A stretch of DNA of 33,028 nucleotides from Streptococcus suis. Its GTDB lineage: Bacteria; Bacillota; Bacilli; Lactobacillales; Streptococcaceae. The notes under the pieces are model-generated. The model saw nothing but the letters and a program-made list of their open reading frames with translations. It was not told the DNA's origin and did not search any database. Both the position numbers and the translations under genes were made by a program. The stretch is taken from the NCBI RefSeq assembly GCF_016743335.1, contig NZ_WCJE01000026.1, forward strand, positions 1-33,028. The letters are read 5' to 3'. This document shows, one piece after another, positions 8,325 to 17,202 of the stretch. The first letter of the stretch is position 1. Every line of letters starts with the position of its first letter.

Positions 8325-11021
8325 ATGGCTATTCAAAAATTAGAAAACTATAACAACAAGGAAGCAATCCGTGAAGAGGTAACGATTCTAACATCTATTT
8401 TGGAAGAAGTAGCAGCCCAAATGATGCCTGCAGAGACCTTTGCTAAAATTGTAGAATTATCTCAATTGTCTCGTCAGGATGATTATCAGGCATTGATTGC
8501 TATTATCAGTCAGTTGAATAATGATGAACTAGCAGTTATTTCTAGATACTTTGCTGTTTTGCCACTTTTGATTAATATATCAGAAGATGTTGATTTGGCC
8601 TATGAAATCAACCATCAAAACAATATTGATCAAGATTATCTTGGTAAGATTTCAACAACAATTGATATGGTTTCCAAACAAGAAAATGCAGCTGAAATCC
8701 TTGAAAAGTTGAATGTTGTTCCAGTCTTGACAGCCCATCCTACTCAGGTTCAACGCCAGTCTATGCTGGATTTAACCAAGCATATTCATGAGTTGCTTCG
8801 TCGTTATCGTGATGTAAAATTGGGCTTGCTCAATAAAAACAAATGGGAAGATGAGCTCCGTTGTTACATTGAAATTATCATGCAGACGGATATGATTCGT
8901 GAGAAGAAGTTGAAGGTAACCAACGAAATCACAAACGTTATGGAGTATTACAATTCTTCCTTTATTAAGGCTGTCACTAAGTTGCAGCGGGAATACAAAC
9001 GTTTGGCCGCTGAGAAAGGAATCGTCTTAAATAATCCTCGTCCAATTACAATGGGTATGTGGATTGGGGGAGACCGTGATGGAAATCCATTTGTTACTGC
9101 AGAGACCTTGAAGCTGTCAGCCTTGACTCAGTGTGAAGTCATTATGAATTATTACGATGAGCAACTCTATAAACTCTATCGGAATTTTTCGCTCTCGACT
9201 TCCATTGTAAAGGTATCTACAGCGGTTAAGATGCTGGCGGATTTATCTGAAGATAGTTCTGTCTACCGTGAAAATGAGCCTTATCGTCGTGCTTTTCACT
9301 ATATTCAGATGAAACTTGTAAATACAAGAGATTATCTAGTTCACAATAAGCCGTCAGATGTCCGCTATAGTAATGTAGCCGAGTTTAAAGCTGATTTATT
9401 AGCCATCAAACAATCTTTGGTCGAAAATAAATCTATGGCGCTATTGAAAGGTGATTTTACAGAATTGCTTGAAGCGGTTGAAGCGTTTGGTTTCTACCTA
9501 GCTAGTATCGATATGCGCCAAGACTCTTCTATTCATGAAGCAAGTGTTGCGGAACTATTGGCTTCTGCCCGTATCGTAGAAGACTACTCCAGTTTATCTG
9601 AGGAAGCTAAATGCCATGTTCTTTTGAAACAGTTGGAAACTGATCCACGCATTCTTTCTGCAACGCACATACCAAAGTCAGAACAATTAGAAAAAGAATT
9701 GGCTATCTTTGCTGTTGCGCGTGAATTGAAAGATAAGCTAGGTGAGGAAATCATCAAGCAACATATTATTTCACACTCGGAGAGTGTTTCTGATTTGCTG
9801 GAATTAGCTGTCCTATTAAAAGAAGTTGGTCTAGTAGATGTCGATAAGGCTCGTGTTCAGATTGTTCCACTTTTTGAGACAATCGAGGACTTAGATAATG
9901 CACCTGATACCATGCGCCAATATCTGCAATTAGATTTGGCGAAACGTTGGATTGCAGGCAATAAATACTACCAAGAAATCATGCTTGGCTACTCGGATTC
10001 CAATAAGGATGGAGGCTATCTCTCATCTGGTTGGACACTCTACAAGGCTCAGAATGAATTGACACAAATCGGTCAAGACTACGGAGTAAACATCACCTTC
10101 TTCCACGGTCGTGGAGGTACTGTTGGTCGTGGTGGTGGTCCGTCCTACGATGCGATTACATCTCAGCCATTTGGTTCCATCAAGGACCGGCTTCGTTTGA
10201 CAGAACAAGGCGAAGTGATAGGCAATAAATACGGTAACAAAGATGCAGCCTACTATAATTTAGAAATGCTGGTATCTGCAACGCTTGACCGTATGGTTAC
10301 ACAAATGATTACCGATCCAAATGAAATCGATGGCTATCGCGAAACCATGGATGAAATTGTATCAGATAGCTATCGTATTTATAGAGATCTTGTGTTCAAT
10401 AATCCACATTTTTATGATTATTTCTTTGCCGCTAGTCCAATTCGTGAAGTATCAAGTCTGAACATTGGCTCACGTCCTGCGGCTCGAAAAACCATCACAG
10501 AAATCGGTGGTTTGCGTGCGATTCCATGGGTATTCTCTTGGTCACAAAACCGTGTCATGTTGCCAGGTTGGTATGGAGTTGGTTCAAGTTTCAAACGCTT
10601 TATTGATAAGCACCCTGATAATTTGTCTAAGTTACAAAAAATGTACGAATCCTGGCCATTCTTCCGTTCACTTCTATCAAACGTGGATATGGTATTGTCT
10701 AAATCCAATATGAATATCGCATTTGAATATGCTAAAATGTGTGAAAGCGAAGAGGTACGAAATATCTTCCATGTCATTTTAGATGAATGGCAGTTGACCA
10801 AAGAAATTATTTTGTCAATCGAGCAAAATGATGAGCTTTTAGCAGAACTACCGTTCCTAAAAGCCAGTCTTGATTATCGCATGCCTTATTTCAATGTGCT
10901 CAACTATATTCAGATTGAATTAATTAACCGCCTTCGTCGTGGAGAACTCAGCAAGGAACAAGAAAACCTCATCCACATCACCATCAACGGTGTGGCGACA
11001 GGTTTGCGCAACTCAGGTTAA
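8325..11021 (+). CDS. ppc: Phosphoenolpyruvate carboxylase
   Basis: An 898-residue enzyme that makes oxaloacetate from phosphoenolpyruvate and bicarbonate, replenishing C4 acids for aspartate synthesis. His138 lies in [11 protein letters not shown], the catalytic glycine/arginine loop is [15 protein letters not shown], and [14 protein letters not shown] precedes it. The chain ends in GLRNSG, close to the usual GMRNTG C-terminus that reaches the active site, so the enzyme appears complete. GAAAGAGGTAGGAG provides the ribosome binding site. It follows ftsW by 20 nt and probably shares its transcript; a terminator is at 11224-11250. Confidence 0.97.
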   Translation: MAIQKLENYNNKEAIREEVTILTSILEEVAAQMMPAETFAKIVELSQLSRQDDYQALIAIISQLNNDELAVISRYFAVLPLLINISEDVDLAYEINHQNNIDQDYLGKISTTIDMVSKQENAAEILEKLNVVPVLTAHPTQVQRQSMLDLTKHIHELLRRYRDVKLGLLNKNKWEDELRCYIEIIMQTDMIREKKLKVTNEITNVMEYYNSSFIKAVTKLQREYKRLAAEKGIVLNNPRPITMGMWIGGDRDGNPFVTAETLKLSALTQCEVIMNYYDEQLYKLYRNFSLSTSIVKVSTAVKMLADLSEDSSVYRENEPYRRAFHYIQMKLVNTRDYLVHNKPSDVRYSNVAEFKADLLAIKQSLVENKSMALLKGDFTELLEAVEAFGFYLASIDMRQDSSIHEASVAELLASARIVEDYSSLSEEAKCHVLLKQLETDPRILSATHIPKSEQLEKELAIFAVARELKDKLGEEIIKQHIISHSESVSDLLELAVLLKEVGLVDVDKARVQIVPLFETIEDLDNAPDTMRQYLQLDLAKRWIAGNKYYQEIMLGYSDSNKDGGYLSSGWTLYKAQNELTQIGQDYGVNITFFHGRGGTVGRGGGPSYDAITSQPFGSIKDRLRLTEQGEVIGNKYGNKDAAYYNLEMLVSATLDRMVTQMITDPNEIDGYRETMDEIVSDSYRIYRDLVFNNPHFYDYFFAASPIREVSSLNIGSRPAARKTITEIGGLRAIPWVFSWSQNRVMLPGWYGVGSSFKRFIDKHPDNLSKLQKMYESWPFFRSLLSNVDMVLSKSNMNIAFEYAKMCESEEVRNIFHVILDEWQLTKEIILSIEQNDELLAELPFLKASLDYRMPYFNVLNYIQIELINRLRRGELSKEQENLIHITINGVATGLRNSG

Positions 11022-11033
11022 TAGGCATAAAAC

Positions 11034-11216
11034 AACTCAATAAAAATCAAAAATAGAATACTAAGGTCAATTACTGTGTGTAAAATTTCAATATCTAAGC
11101 TCAGATTGGAAATCATAGTTTTTGACTAGCCGTACTCTGTTCAAAAACTTAAAAAATGAAATACCCCATATTCAAATGGATTGGTAGATTGCTATTTTTG
11201 ATTTTAAATGAGTATT
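11034..11216. repeat. RUP-like element, long variant
   Basis: Imperfect terminal inverted repeats of about 22 bp (ACTCAATAAAAATCAAAAATAG at the left; the complement of the right end reads ACTCATTTAAAATCAAAAATAG, 20 of 22 matching; both are shown over 20 bases only in halves elsewhere). The ends resemble those of streptococcal RUP elements, but the unit is about 180 bp against roughly 105. An inner stem AGTTTTTGA/TCAAAAACT lies at 11117-11149. It has no ORF. Confidence 0.6.
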
Positions 11217-11223
11217 AATTTAG

Positions 11224-11250
11224 AAAAGATTGCCTAGGCAGTCTTTTTCT
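11224..11250 (+). terminator. ppc terminator
   Basis: AAAAGATTGCC pairs with GGCAGTCTTTT (one G-U) and runs into T-rich sequence. The long RUP-like element lies between it and the ppc stop. Confidence 0.75.
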
Positions 11251-11307
11251 TTTCAAAAAAAATCAGAAATGGCAGAAGGGAGGGAATTAGAAAGCAAATC
11301 AATTATT

Positions 11308-11412
11308 TATACTCAATGAAAATCAAAAGTAGCCTAGGAAACGAAGCCGAAGATAGAACTGGAGTTCATCAAGGCTCTTGACAACGGGTAATTTTGATTT
11401 TTGAAGAGTATT
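11308..11412 (-). mobile_element. RUP-type repeat element
   Basis: About 105 bp bounded by TATACTCAATGAAAATCAAA at the left and, on the other strand, AATACTCTTCAAAAATCAAA at the right. These match the ends of RUP elements of streptococci (ATACTCTTC-AAAATC and GATTTTCATTGAGTAT types), and the length fits the known unit of about 107 bp. It is non-coding and thought to be mobilised in trans. It lies upstream of the pgdA promoter. Confidence 0.8.
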
Positions 11413-11446
11413 ACCTAATCTTTTTATGAGTTTTTATAGAACTGTC

Positions 11447-11475
11447 TTGACAAGAGCCTTTAAATGATTTAGCAT
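11447..11475 (+). promoter_or_regulatory. Promoter of the PgdA-type gene
   Basis: TTGACA at 11447-11452, a 17-nt spacer, then TAGCAT at 11470-11475. Transcription should start near 11482, 26 nt before the ATG. Confidence 0.6.
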
Positions 11476-11507
11476 AGTTTATATATGTTTTGAATGGGAG
11501 GTTGGAG

Positions 11508-12905
11508 ATGAAAAAAGTTAGTTTTTGGTTGGGAATCAACATCGCCTTGCTCGGCGTAATGGTAAGTTTGGCTTTATGGTTATTTGCAGGACTTCAAGAA
11601 AGACAGGTTAGTCAGTTTATCGAGGAAAAACAACAAACCATCCTCGCTAAAGGCAAGGGCAAAATTCAAGAGGGAAATATTGATACGACCCATGTTGTGG
11701 CTGCCTTACCTACAGATGATGCAGGTCATGTCTTAGGACCTGTAGAAAGTCGAATGATTTCCTATATTCAAAGACGCTTTGGTCATAAAAAACCAGCAGG
11801 AAAAATTCAAAAACTGGTCTTTGTTTCATCAATAGAGGGAAAAACAAATTTTAAAAATGTAACAGCTCGTGAAATTCAAGCGGAGCACTATAAAGTAGAC
11901 AACTTGCAAATTAAAAAGCAGGATAAACTCCCGTCTGAGCGTGTGTTGTTGACGCAGGACAATGAATTGTTTACCCTGGAAGATTTATTACCTAATTTAT
12001 CCTCTGCAGCAAGTATTATTGTTGATCATCTAAGAGAAGCCTTACTTGCTCAAGGAATGAAAGAGACTGATGTAGAAGCGATTGTCAAAAAATTTGAAAC
12101 ACTAGACTTAAATGCTATTTCCTTTAGTTATGGAGACAGCCAATTAACCTTACAATTACCAGATGGTTACGGCATCAACCAGTTGGTTCTACCAATTTCA
12201 GATTTGTACCAAGTAGTGAAGAGTGAGTATCTAGTAGATGCTGATAAGGTTGGCTATGATGAGTATATGGCTGCACAAGTTGTGGATAAGAAACATTTGA
12301 GACAGGTCGCTCTAACCTTTGATGATGGACCAAATCCGAACACAACACCGGTAGTTTTAGATTTACTGAGAAAATATAATGCCAAAGCAACTTTCTTTGT
12401 TGTTGGTAAGGCTGTAGCTGGGAATGAAGCTATTCTCCGTAGAATGGTAGCAGAAGGGCACGTCATCGCCAACCATACGTGGAATCATCCCAATCTAGTC
12501 ACTATTTCTGGGGAGCAAGTACAGAGAGAAATTCAAGATACACAGGCAGCTATTACTGAAGCTACAGGTATTGTACCAACAATGGTTCGCCCTCCTTATG
12601 GTTCGGTTAACCAGGCTGTTGTCAATCAGATGGGACTTCCATCGATTTATTGGTCGGTCGATTCTAAAGATTGGAAGAGTCGCAATCCTCAAGCCATTTT
12701 GAAAGAAATAAAAGAACAGACTTGTCCAGGAAGTATTATCCTAATGCATGATATTCATCAGTCAACAGTTGATAGCCTCGAGTCTGTATTGCAATATTTA
12801 ACAGGTGAGGGCTACAATATGGTTACTGTAACAGACTTACTCGCAAGTCCTCTCAATCCTCAATTAATCTATTATTCACAAGAATTATCTGGTCCAGCCC
12901 ATTAA
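11508..12905 (+). CDS. pgdA: Peptidoglycan N-acetylglucosamine deacetylase (PgdA type)
   Basis: A 465-residue membrane-anchored enzyme that removes acetyl groups from peptidoglycan GlcNAc, a change that confers lysozyme resistance in streptococci. One N-terminal membrane segment (about 5-25) is followed by an extracytoplasmic region and a C-terminal NodB domain. NodB motifs are TFDDGPN with Asp272/Asp273, the metal ligands His323 and His327 (HTWNH), RPPYG at 361-365, and LMHDIH with His414. I chose the ATG at 11508 because GGGAGG lies 6 nt upstream, rather than an in-frame TTG at 11490. It has its own promoter and a shared terminator. Confidence 0.92.
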   Translation: MKKVSFWLGINIALLGVMVSLALWLFAGLQERQVSQFIEEKQQTILAKGKGKIQEGNIDTTHVVAALPTDDAGHVLGPVESRMISYIQRRFGHKKPAGKIQKLVFVSSIEGKTNFKNVTAREIQAEHYKVDNLQIKKQDKLPSERVLLTQDNELFTLEDLLPNLSSAASIIVDHLREALLAQGMKETDVEAIVKKFETLDLNAISFSYGDSQLTLQLPDGYGINQLVLPISDLYQVVKSEYLVDADKVGYDEYMAAQVVDKKHLRQVALTFDDGPNPNTTPVVLDLLRKYNAKATFFVVGKAVAGNEAILRRMVAEGHVIANHTWNHPNLVTISGEQVQREIQDTQAAITEATGIVPTMVRPPYGSVNQAVVNQMGLPSIYWSVDSKDWKSRNPQAILKEIKEQTCPGSIILMHDIHQSTVDSLESVLQYLTGEGYNMVTVTDLLASPLNPQLIYYSQELSGPAH

Positions 12906-12912
12906 GAATGAT

Positions 12913-12959
12913 AAAAGGCTTAGAATCAAGTTAGTAGAAACACTGGTTCTAAGCCTTTT
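12913..12959. terminator. Bidirectional terminator between pgdA and the helicase gene
   Basis: A perfect 13-bp stem (AAAAGGCTTAGAA / TTCTAAGCCTTTT), with T-rich exits in both directions, between two convergent genes. Confidence 0.85.
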
Positions 12960-12971
12960 GTATATTGTTCA

Positions 12972-14054
12972 TTATATTTTGTAGAGCTCTTGATTCTTGA
13001 GAATGACTTCTTGGACGGAGGCATACTTTTTCAATTGTTTTAGTTCGCTAGGACTAGAGACTAGGGTGATGACAAGACCTTCCTTGCCCATGCGTCCAGT
13101 ACGTCCAGAACGATGAGTATAGGCTTCCTGGTCAAAAGGAACTTCAAAGTTGAGGACACATTCTAAGTTATCAATATCAATACCGCGTGCGACCATATCT
13201 GTAGCAAGTAGAAGATTGAGTTCGTGATTCTTGAAACGTTCGATGATGACCTTGCGGAATTTTACGTTGACATCAGAAGCCAATGAAACTGCATTCACAC
13301 CATTATAGAGTAGTTTATCTTCGCTTGCACCAAGGTCTGATAGGCTATTGAAGAAAGCCAGAGCACGAAAATCAGGGATATTGGCAAACTTACGTAGAGT
13401 TTCCAAACGGTCACGCTTATCTACCATCATATAGCAATGTTGGATATTATCCAATTTCTGCTCAGATAAATCAATGCTTTCAATGTCCTCAGCAATTTTT
13501 TGACGGTCAAATTTAGCTGTTGCACTCATGTAGATTAACTGGTGGTCACGAGGTACATAATTGATAATCTTTTCAACAAACTGATATTGAGAATCGGAGA
13601 ATAGCTGATCAAACTCATCTAGGACGATGGTGTTAATATTCATCATCTTGATTTTTTTCAATTTAATCAACTCAAAAATACGACCAGGTGTTCCAATCAG
13701 GATTTCTGGTCCTTTTTTTAGTCGCTCAATCTGGCGTTTTTGACTGGAACCAGACAAGAATAGTTGAGCAGTCAACCCAATTGTCTCCGACCAAGTCTTA
13801 CAAACATCAAATATTTGACCGGCCAGCTCTGTATTTGGTGCGAGGATGAGCAATTGTTGGGCTTTTTTAGGAGTTAGGGCTAATAGGCTAGGCCAAAGGT
13901 AAGCAAGGGTTTTTCCTGTGCCTGTTGGGCTGATAGCTAGAAGGGACTTGCCGTTTGCAATAGGCTCAAAGGCCTGGACTTGGATAGGAGTAAAGTCCTC
14001 AAAGCCAAGTAGGGTAAGCTGGTCCGTCCAGCTGGAGGGAAATTTAGATTTCAT
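12972..14054 (-). CDS. DEAD-box family ATP-dependent RNA helicase
   Basis: A 360-residue helicase core. Motifs in order: Q-motif region GFEDFTPIQ near 18-25, Walker A SPTGTGKT at 42-49, PNTEL, TPGR at 122-125, motif II DEFD at 146-149 (in place of DEAD), SAT, ATDMVARGID and HRSGRTGRMG. Such enzymes remodel RNA or ribosome assembly intermediates; the short form without C-terminal extension resembles YfmL-like proteins. The ATG at 14054 is preferred (AAGGCGG upstream); a longer reading from 14180 would run far into the upstream oxidoreductase gene. It overlaps that gene's end by 11 nt, so the two form an operon. Confidence 0.9.
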   Translation of the reverse strand: MKSKFPSSWTDQLTLLGFEDFTPIQVQAFEPIANGKSLLAISPTGTGKTLAYLWPSLLALTPKKAQQLLILAPNTELAGQIFDVCKTWSETIGLTAQLFLSGSSQKRQIERLKKGPEILIGTPGRIFELIKLKKIKMMNINTIVLDEFDQLFSDSQYQFVEKIINYVPRDHQLIYMSATAKFDRQKIAEDIESIDLSEQKLDNIQHCYMMVDKRDRLETLRKFANIPDFRALAFFNSLSDLGASEDKLLYNGVNAVSLASDVNVKFRKVIIERFKNHELNLLLATDMVARGIDIDNLECVLNFEVPFDQEAYTHRSGRTGRMGKEGLVITLVSSPSELKQLKKYASVQEVILKNQELYKI

Positions 14055-15030
14055 TGTTATCCGCCTTAAAGATGATTCCTGCGTATTGACGCATGGTGTA
14101 AAGAGTTTGATGGACGCTTTCTGCCACAGCCAACCACTGGTCCACAAGCTCGCGGTTTTGTTGCTTGATTGCCTGTGCAATTTTTAGCGCTTCTTCGAGC
14201 ATAGGGTGCTGGGCCGCTTGGATTGGTAAAACAATTTGCTCTCCGTCATGTTTTGTGAAAATAGCAGAGCTGATATGCTGGCATGCGTTGAGTGTTAGTG
14301 TTCCATCATTTGTATAGATTTCGCTCGCTAGATTGCTCGTAATATTTTTTCCTGCCTGAATGTGGACGATATAGTTGTCATAAATGAGTTGTCCCGAACC
14401 ATTTAAGTCAATACTAGAAGGTAGCTGTTGTGCTACATAGCGGGCCGTGATGGGAGTTCCCAAAATACCGATAGCGGCGTAGAGCGTATAGACACCTAGA
14501 TCCATGAGAGCACCACCGGAAAAATCAGTTGAAAAGATATTTGGCATTTGCCCACCTAACAATTCAGGCATCTTAGAAGAATACTTGGCATACCCAAATG
14601 AACCACCTAAAATCGTTTTATCCATCAAAAATTCACGGATAATGGTTTGAGCCTGTTCGTGATAGTTTCGAGCAGCCTCAAATAGGAAAACATTATTTTC
14701 TTGGGCAACGCGACGCAATTGTCCTAATTCCTGAGGTGTAGAAACCATGGGTTTCTCAACAATAGCATGTTTACCAGCAGCTAGAACAGCTTTTGCCTGT
14801 TCAAAGTGCAAGGCATTTGGACTGGCAATATAGACAACATCAATGGGAGCAGAAAGAAATTTTACCCATTCTGTGTATAAATCGACTCCTTCATACTGCT
14901 CTGAAAAGGCAGCAGCAGTTTCTAGTTTACGGGAGAAAACAGCCTGTAGCTGATAATGTCCACTTAAATGGGCCGCCTCTATAAAACGATGAGAGATGTC
15001 TGAGGTGCCAACAATACCAAAATTAAGCAT
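14044..15030 (-). CDS. Gfo/Idh/MocA family NAD(P)-dependent oxidoreductase
   Basis: A 328-residue protein with an N-terminal Rossmann fold (FGIVGTSDISHRFIEAA, nucleotide-binding turn near 6-12) and the family's EKPM motif near 93-96, which carries the conserved lysine. The C-terminal half is the usual alpha/beta domain. Members oxidise or reduce sugars, inositols or related compounds; the substrate is not predictable here. It is transcribed divergently from udk from closely packed back-to-back promoters, and its 3' end overlaps the helicase start. Confidence 0.88.
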   Translation of the reverse strand: MLNFGIVGTSDISHRFIEAAHLSGHYQLQAVFSRKLETAAAFSEQYEGVDLYTEWVKFLSAPIDVVYIASPNALHFEQAKAVLAAGKHAIVEKPMVSTPQELGQLRRVAQENNVFLFEAARNYHEQAQTIIREFLMDKTILGGSFGYAKYSSKMPELLGGQMPNIFSTDFSGGALMDLGVYTLYAAIGILGTPITARYVAQQLPSSIDLNGSGQLIYDNYIVHIQAGKNITSNLASEIYTNDGTLTLNACQHISSAIFTKHDGEQIVLPIQAAQHPMLEEALKIAQAIKQQNRELVDQWLAVAESVHQTLYTMRQYAGIIFKADNNEI

Positions 15031-15061
15031 AAATTCTCATTTCTTTTGTGTTATCCTTTTC

Positions 15062-15070
15062 ATTATACCA
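15062..15070 (-). promoter_or_regulatory. Promoter of the oxidoreductase-helicase operon, extended -10
   Basis: The minus strand reads TGGTATAAT. Expected start near 15055, 25 nt before the ATG. Its TGG part is one arm of the palindrome ACCATG-TTT-CATGGT at 15067-15081. Confidence 0.55.
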
Positions 15071-15077
15071 TGTTTCA

Positions 15078-15086
15078 TGGTAAAAT
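15078..15086 (+). promoter_or_regulatory. udk promoter, extended -10
   Basis: TGGTAAAAT, overlapping the right arm of the palindrome at 15067-15081. Expected start near 15093, 20 nt before the chosen ATG. Confidence 0.55.
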
Positions 15087-15112
15087 AGTATTGAAAATAG
15101 AAGGAGATGATG

Positions 15113-15742
15113 ATGACTCAGAAACCCATTATTATTGGCGTAACCGGCGGATCTGGGGGTGGTAAGACAAGTGTGTCACGTGCCATTCTGGATAATTTCC
15201 CAAATGCACGTATATCTATGATTGAACACGATTCTTATTATAAGAATCAGTCCCACCTGACCTTTGAAGAACGGATACTGACCAATTATGACCATCCACT
15301 GGCTTTTGATACGGATTTGATGATTTACCATATCAGTGAGCTATTAGCAGGACGTTCAGTGGATATTCCGATTTATGATTACACTCAGCACACACGTTCA
15401 GAGAAGACCTATCGTCAGGAACCACAAGATGTATTTATTGTGGAAGGTATTTTAGTATTGGAAGACAAACGGTTGCGGGATTTGATGGATATTAAAATTT
15501 TCGTCGATACAGACGATGACATTCGCATCATTCGCCGCATTAAGAGAGACATGGAAGAGCGTGGCCGTAGCTTAGATAGTATCATTGAGCAGTACACCTC
15601 GGTGGTGAAACCAATGTATCACCAGTTTATCGAGCCAACCAAGCGCTATGCAGATATCGTCATTCCTGAAGGCGTCAGCAACGTTGTAGCCATCGACTTG
15701 ATTAACACCAAGGTGGAGAGTATATTAAGAGAGCGTGGTTAA
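15113..15742 (+). CDS. udk: Uridine kinase
   Basis: A 209-residue enzyme phosphorylating uridine and cytidine with ATP or GTP in pyrimidine salvage. Walker [13 protein letters not shown] lies at about 9-20, [12 protein letters not shown] follows near 35-46, and DHPLAFD and [12 protein letters not shown] are typical of the family. Three ATG codons occur in a row (15107, 15110, 15113); AAGGAG at 15101-15106 is best spaced for the third. It ends one base before the PadR-type gene (TAAGATG), so the pair is co-transcribed. Confidence 0.95.
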   Translation: MTQKPIIIGVTGGSGGGKTSVSRAILDNFPNARISMIEHDSYYKNQSHLTFEERILTNYDHPLAFDTDLMIYHISELLAGRSVDIPIYDYTQHTRSEKTYRQEPQDVFIVEGILVLEDKRLRDLMDIKIFVDTDDDIRIIRRIKRDMEERGRSLDSIIEQYTSVVKPMYHQFIEPTKRYADIVIPEGVSNVVAIDLINTKVESILRERG

Positions 15743-15743
15743 G

Positions 15744-16283
15744 ATGCCGAAGCAAAGAATATTACCTCATATTATATTAGGGATTATGGGTGCTAGCGGT
15801 CAAATGGTAACTGGCAAACAGATTACCGACTATGTTCAACGTGATTTAGGCGAATTTTGGCAGGTTGCCCATAGTCAAGTCTATCCAGAGTTAAAACGGA
15901 TGACAAAAGAGGAGTTGATTACCTGTCATGCTGTACCGGGAAATGAAAAAGAAAAGCAGTATGCAATGACGGCTACTGGTCGTCAGATTTTAGACGAATG
16001 GCTATCCATTCCAAATGAAGAAACGCCTCAGCAAAAAGACTTGTTTTCAATCAAGATGTTTTTTATCCGTGAAAAGGATGACCCACGGATTCCTGGTTTG
16101 TTGCAGAGTCAAATTGAACTAGTCACCAAGCACTTAAAACACCTAGACAGTCGTAAAGTTGAGCTGTTCTCAACCAAGGAAAGTATCCAAGACAATTATG
16201 GACACTATTTGATTTTGACACGGTCTATTGAACGCAACCGTGCCCAGCTCAAATGGTTAGAGGATACACTGGCAGAAATGTAA
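15744..16283 (+). CDS. PadR-family transcriptional regulator
   Basis: A 179-residue protein with an N-terminal PadR winged helix (ILPHIILGIMG...GKQITDYVQ...SQVYPELKRMTKEELIT, about 4-60) and a C-terminal helical dimerisation domain with LLQSQIELVTKHLKHLDSRK. PadR regulators repress genes for stress, efflux or phenolic-acid response; the target here is unknown. An in-frame GTG at 15735 overlaps the udk stop, but the ATG at 15744 is more likely. Ribosome binding site is weak, suggesting translation coupled to udk. A strong terminator follows. Confidence 0.85.
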   Translation: MPKQRILPHIILGIMGASGQMVTGKQITDYVQRDLGEFWQVAHSQVYPELKRMTKEELITCHAVPGNEKEKQYAMTATGRQILDEWLSIPNEETPQQKDLFSIKMFFIREKDDPRIPGLLQSQIELVTKHLKHLDSRKVELFSTKESIQDNYGHYLILTRSIERNRAQLKWLEDTLAEM

Positions 16284-16310
16284 CGATTCGGATTTCCGAA
16301 TCGTTTTTTC
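16282..16310 (+). terminator. Terminator of the udk-PadR operon
   Basis: AACGATTCGG and CCGAATCGTT form a 10-bp stem with an ATTT loop, followed by TTTTC. It begins within the stop codon. Confidence 0.88.
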
Positions 16311-16370
16311 TTGTGTCCTGTTTTGGATTATGTTAGAGTAAGAAGAAATGTGACTTAATTGGAGGAATGT

Positions 16371-16640
16371 ATGTCAATCAAACAATTTGTAAGTATGGTC
16401 TTGCTGGTTTGGAATCTTATCGTGTTTATGACCTATGGTCTGGATAAGGGGAAGGCCAGAAAAGATGCCTATCGGATTTCGGAAAAGACATTGTTGCTCA
16501 TGGCTTACTTGGGTGGAGGCCTGGGTGCCTGGGCAGGTGGCACTCATTTCCGCCATAAAACCCAGAAAAAGTATTTTCAACTAGCCTGGGCTATAGGGGT
16601 ATTGATTGATGCAGTGATTATGTACTGGATGTGGAAATAG
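16371..16640 (+). CDS. DUF1294 small membrane protein
   Basis: An 89-residue protein with hydrophobic segments near 5-23, 40-58 and 70-87. The family pattern is visible: DKGKARKDAYRISEKTLL, then GGGLGAWAG, then FRHKTQKKYF. Function is unknown. The ATG at 16371 has GGAGG 5 nt upstream; a longer reading from a TTG at 16359 would include the ribosome binding site and is rejected. A short GCAA-loop hairpin follows the stop. Confidence 0.85.
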   Translation: MSIKQFVSMVLLVWNLIVFMTYGLDKGKARKDAYRISEKTLLLMAYLGGGLGAWAGGTHFRHKTQKKYFQLAWAIGVLIDAVIMYWMWK

Positions 16641-16656
16641 GCGCAAGCCTTTTTCT
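16638..16656 (+). terminator. Short terminator after the DUF1294 gene
   Basis: AGGC-GCAA-GCCT followed by TTTTC, with weak extension of the stem. Confidence 0.55.
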
Positions 16657-16689
16657 TTATCGCTCGGACTATAAAAGTCGGCTTAACTA

Positions 16690-16698
16690 TGCTATAAT
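16690..16698 (+). promoter_or_regulatory. Promoter of the fRMsr-dnaX operon, extended -10, leaderless
   Basis: TGCTATAAT lies 6 nt before the ATG at 16705, and no Shine-Dalgarno fits. The expected transcription start coincides with the start codon. Confidence 0.6.
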
Positions 16699-16704
16699 GT
16701 TCCT

Positions 16705-17202
16705 ATGACAAAACAAGAAAAAATTTCAAATTATCAACTATTATTGGCTCAATTGGAAGCTCTTCTTGATGGTGAAACCAATGCCCTTGCCAATTTGTCT
16801 AATGCCTCAGCTCTGCTCAATCAGGCTTTACCAAATTCTGTCTTTACAGGTTTCTACTTATATGATGGTCAGGAATTGATTTTAGGGCCTTTTCAAGGTG
16901 GCGTTTCCTGTGTCCACATTGCTCTTGGAAAAGGTGTCTGCGGTGAATCTGCTTCTAAACGCCAGACCATTCTCGTAGACGATGTTCGTCTACATGATAA
17001 CTATATTTCCTGCGATGCGACAGCCCTATCAGAAATCGTTGTGCCAATGGTGAAAAACGACCAGTTGCTGGGCGTTTTGGACTTGGATTCGAGATTGGTA
17101 GCTGATTACGATGCCATTGATCAAGAATACCTAGAGCAGTTCGTTGCTCACTTGGTTGAGAAGACGGACTGGAATTTTGCTATGTTTGGAGAAAAACGCT
17201 AA
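16705..17202 (+). CDS. Free methionine-(R)-sulfoxide reductase (GAF domain)
   Basis: A 165-residue single GAF domain enzyme that reduces free Met-R-sulfoxide, part of oxidative-damage repair. The three conserved cysteines are present at 69, 79 and 103, in [16 protein letters not shown] and [16 protein letters not shown], which separates it from plain sensory GAF proteins. Its stop overlaps the dnaX ATG by one base (TAATG), so they are co-transcribed. The -10 box 6 nt before the ATG suggests a leaderless mRNA. Confidence 0.9.
   Translation: MTKQEKISNYQLLLAQLEALLDGETNALANLSNASALLNQALPNSVFTGFYLYDGQELILGPFQGGVSCVHIALGKGVCGESASKRQTILVDDVRLHDNYISCDATALSEIVVPMVKNDQLLGVLDLDSRLVADYDAIDQEYLEQFVAHLVEKTDWNFAMFGEKR

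Noticed and set aside
14055..14180. N-terminal extension of the helicase
   Set aside because: The extension lies inside the oxidoreductase gene in another frame, and a good ribosome binding site precedes the ATG at 14054.
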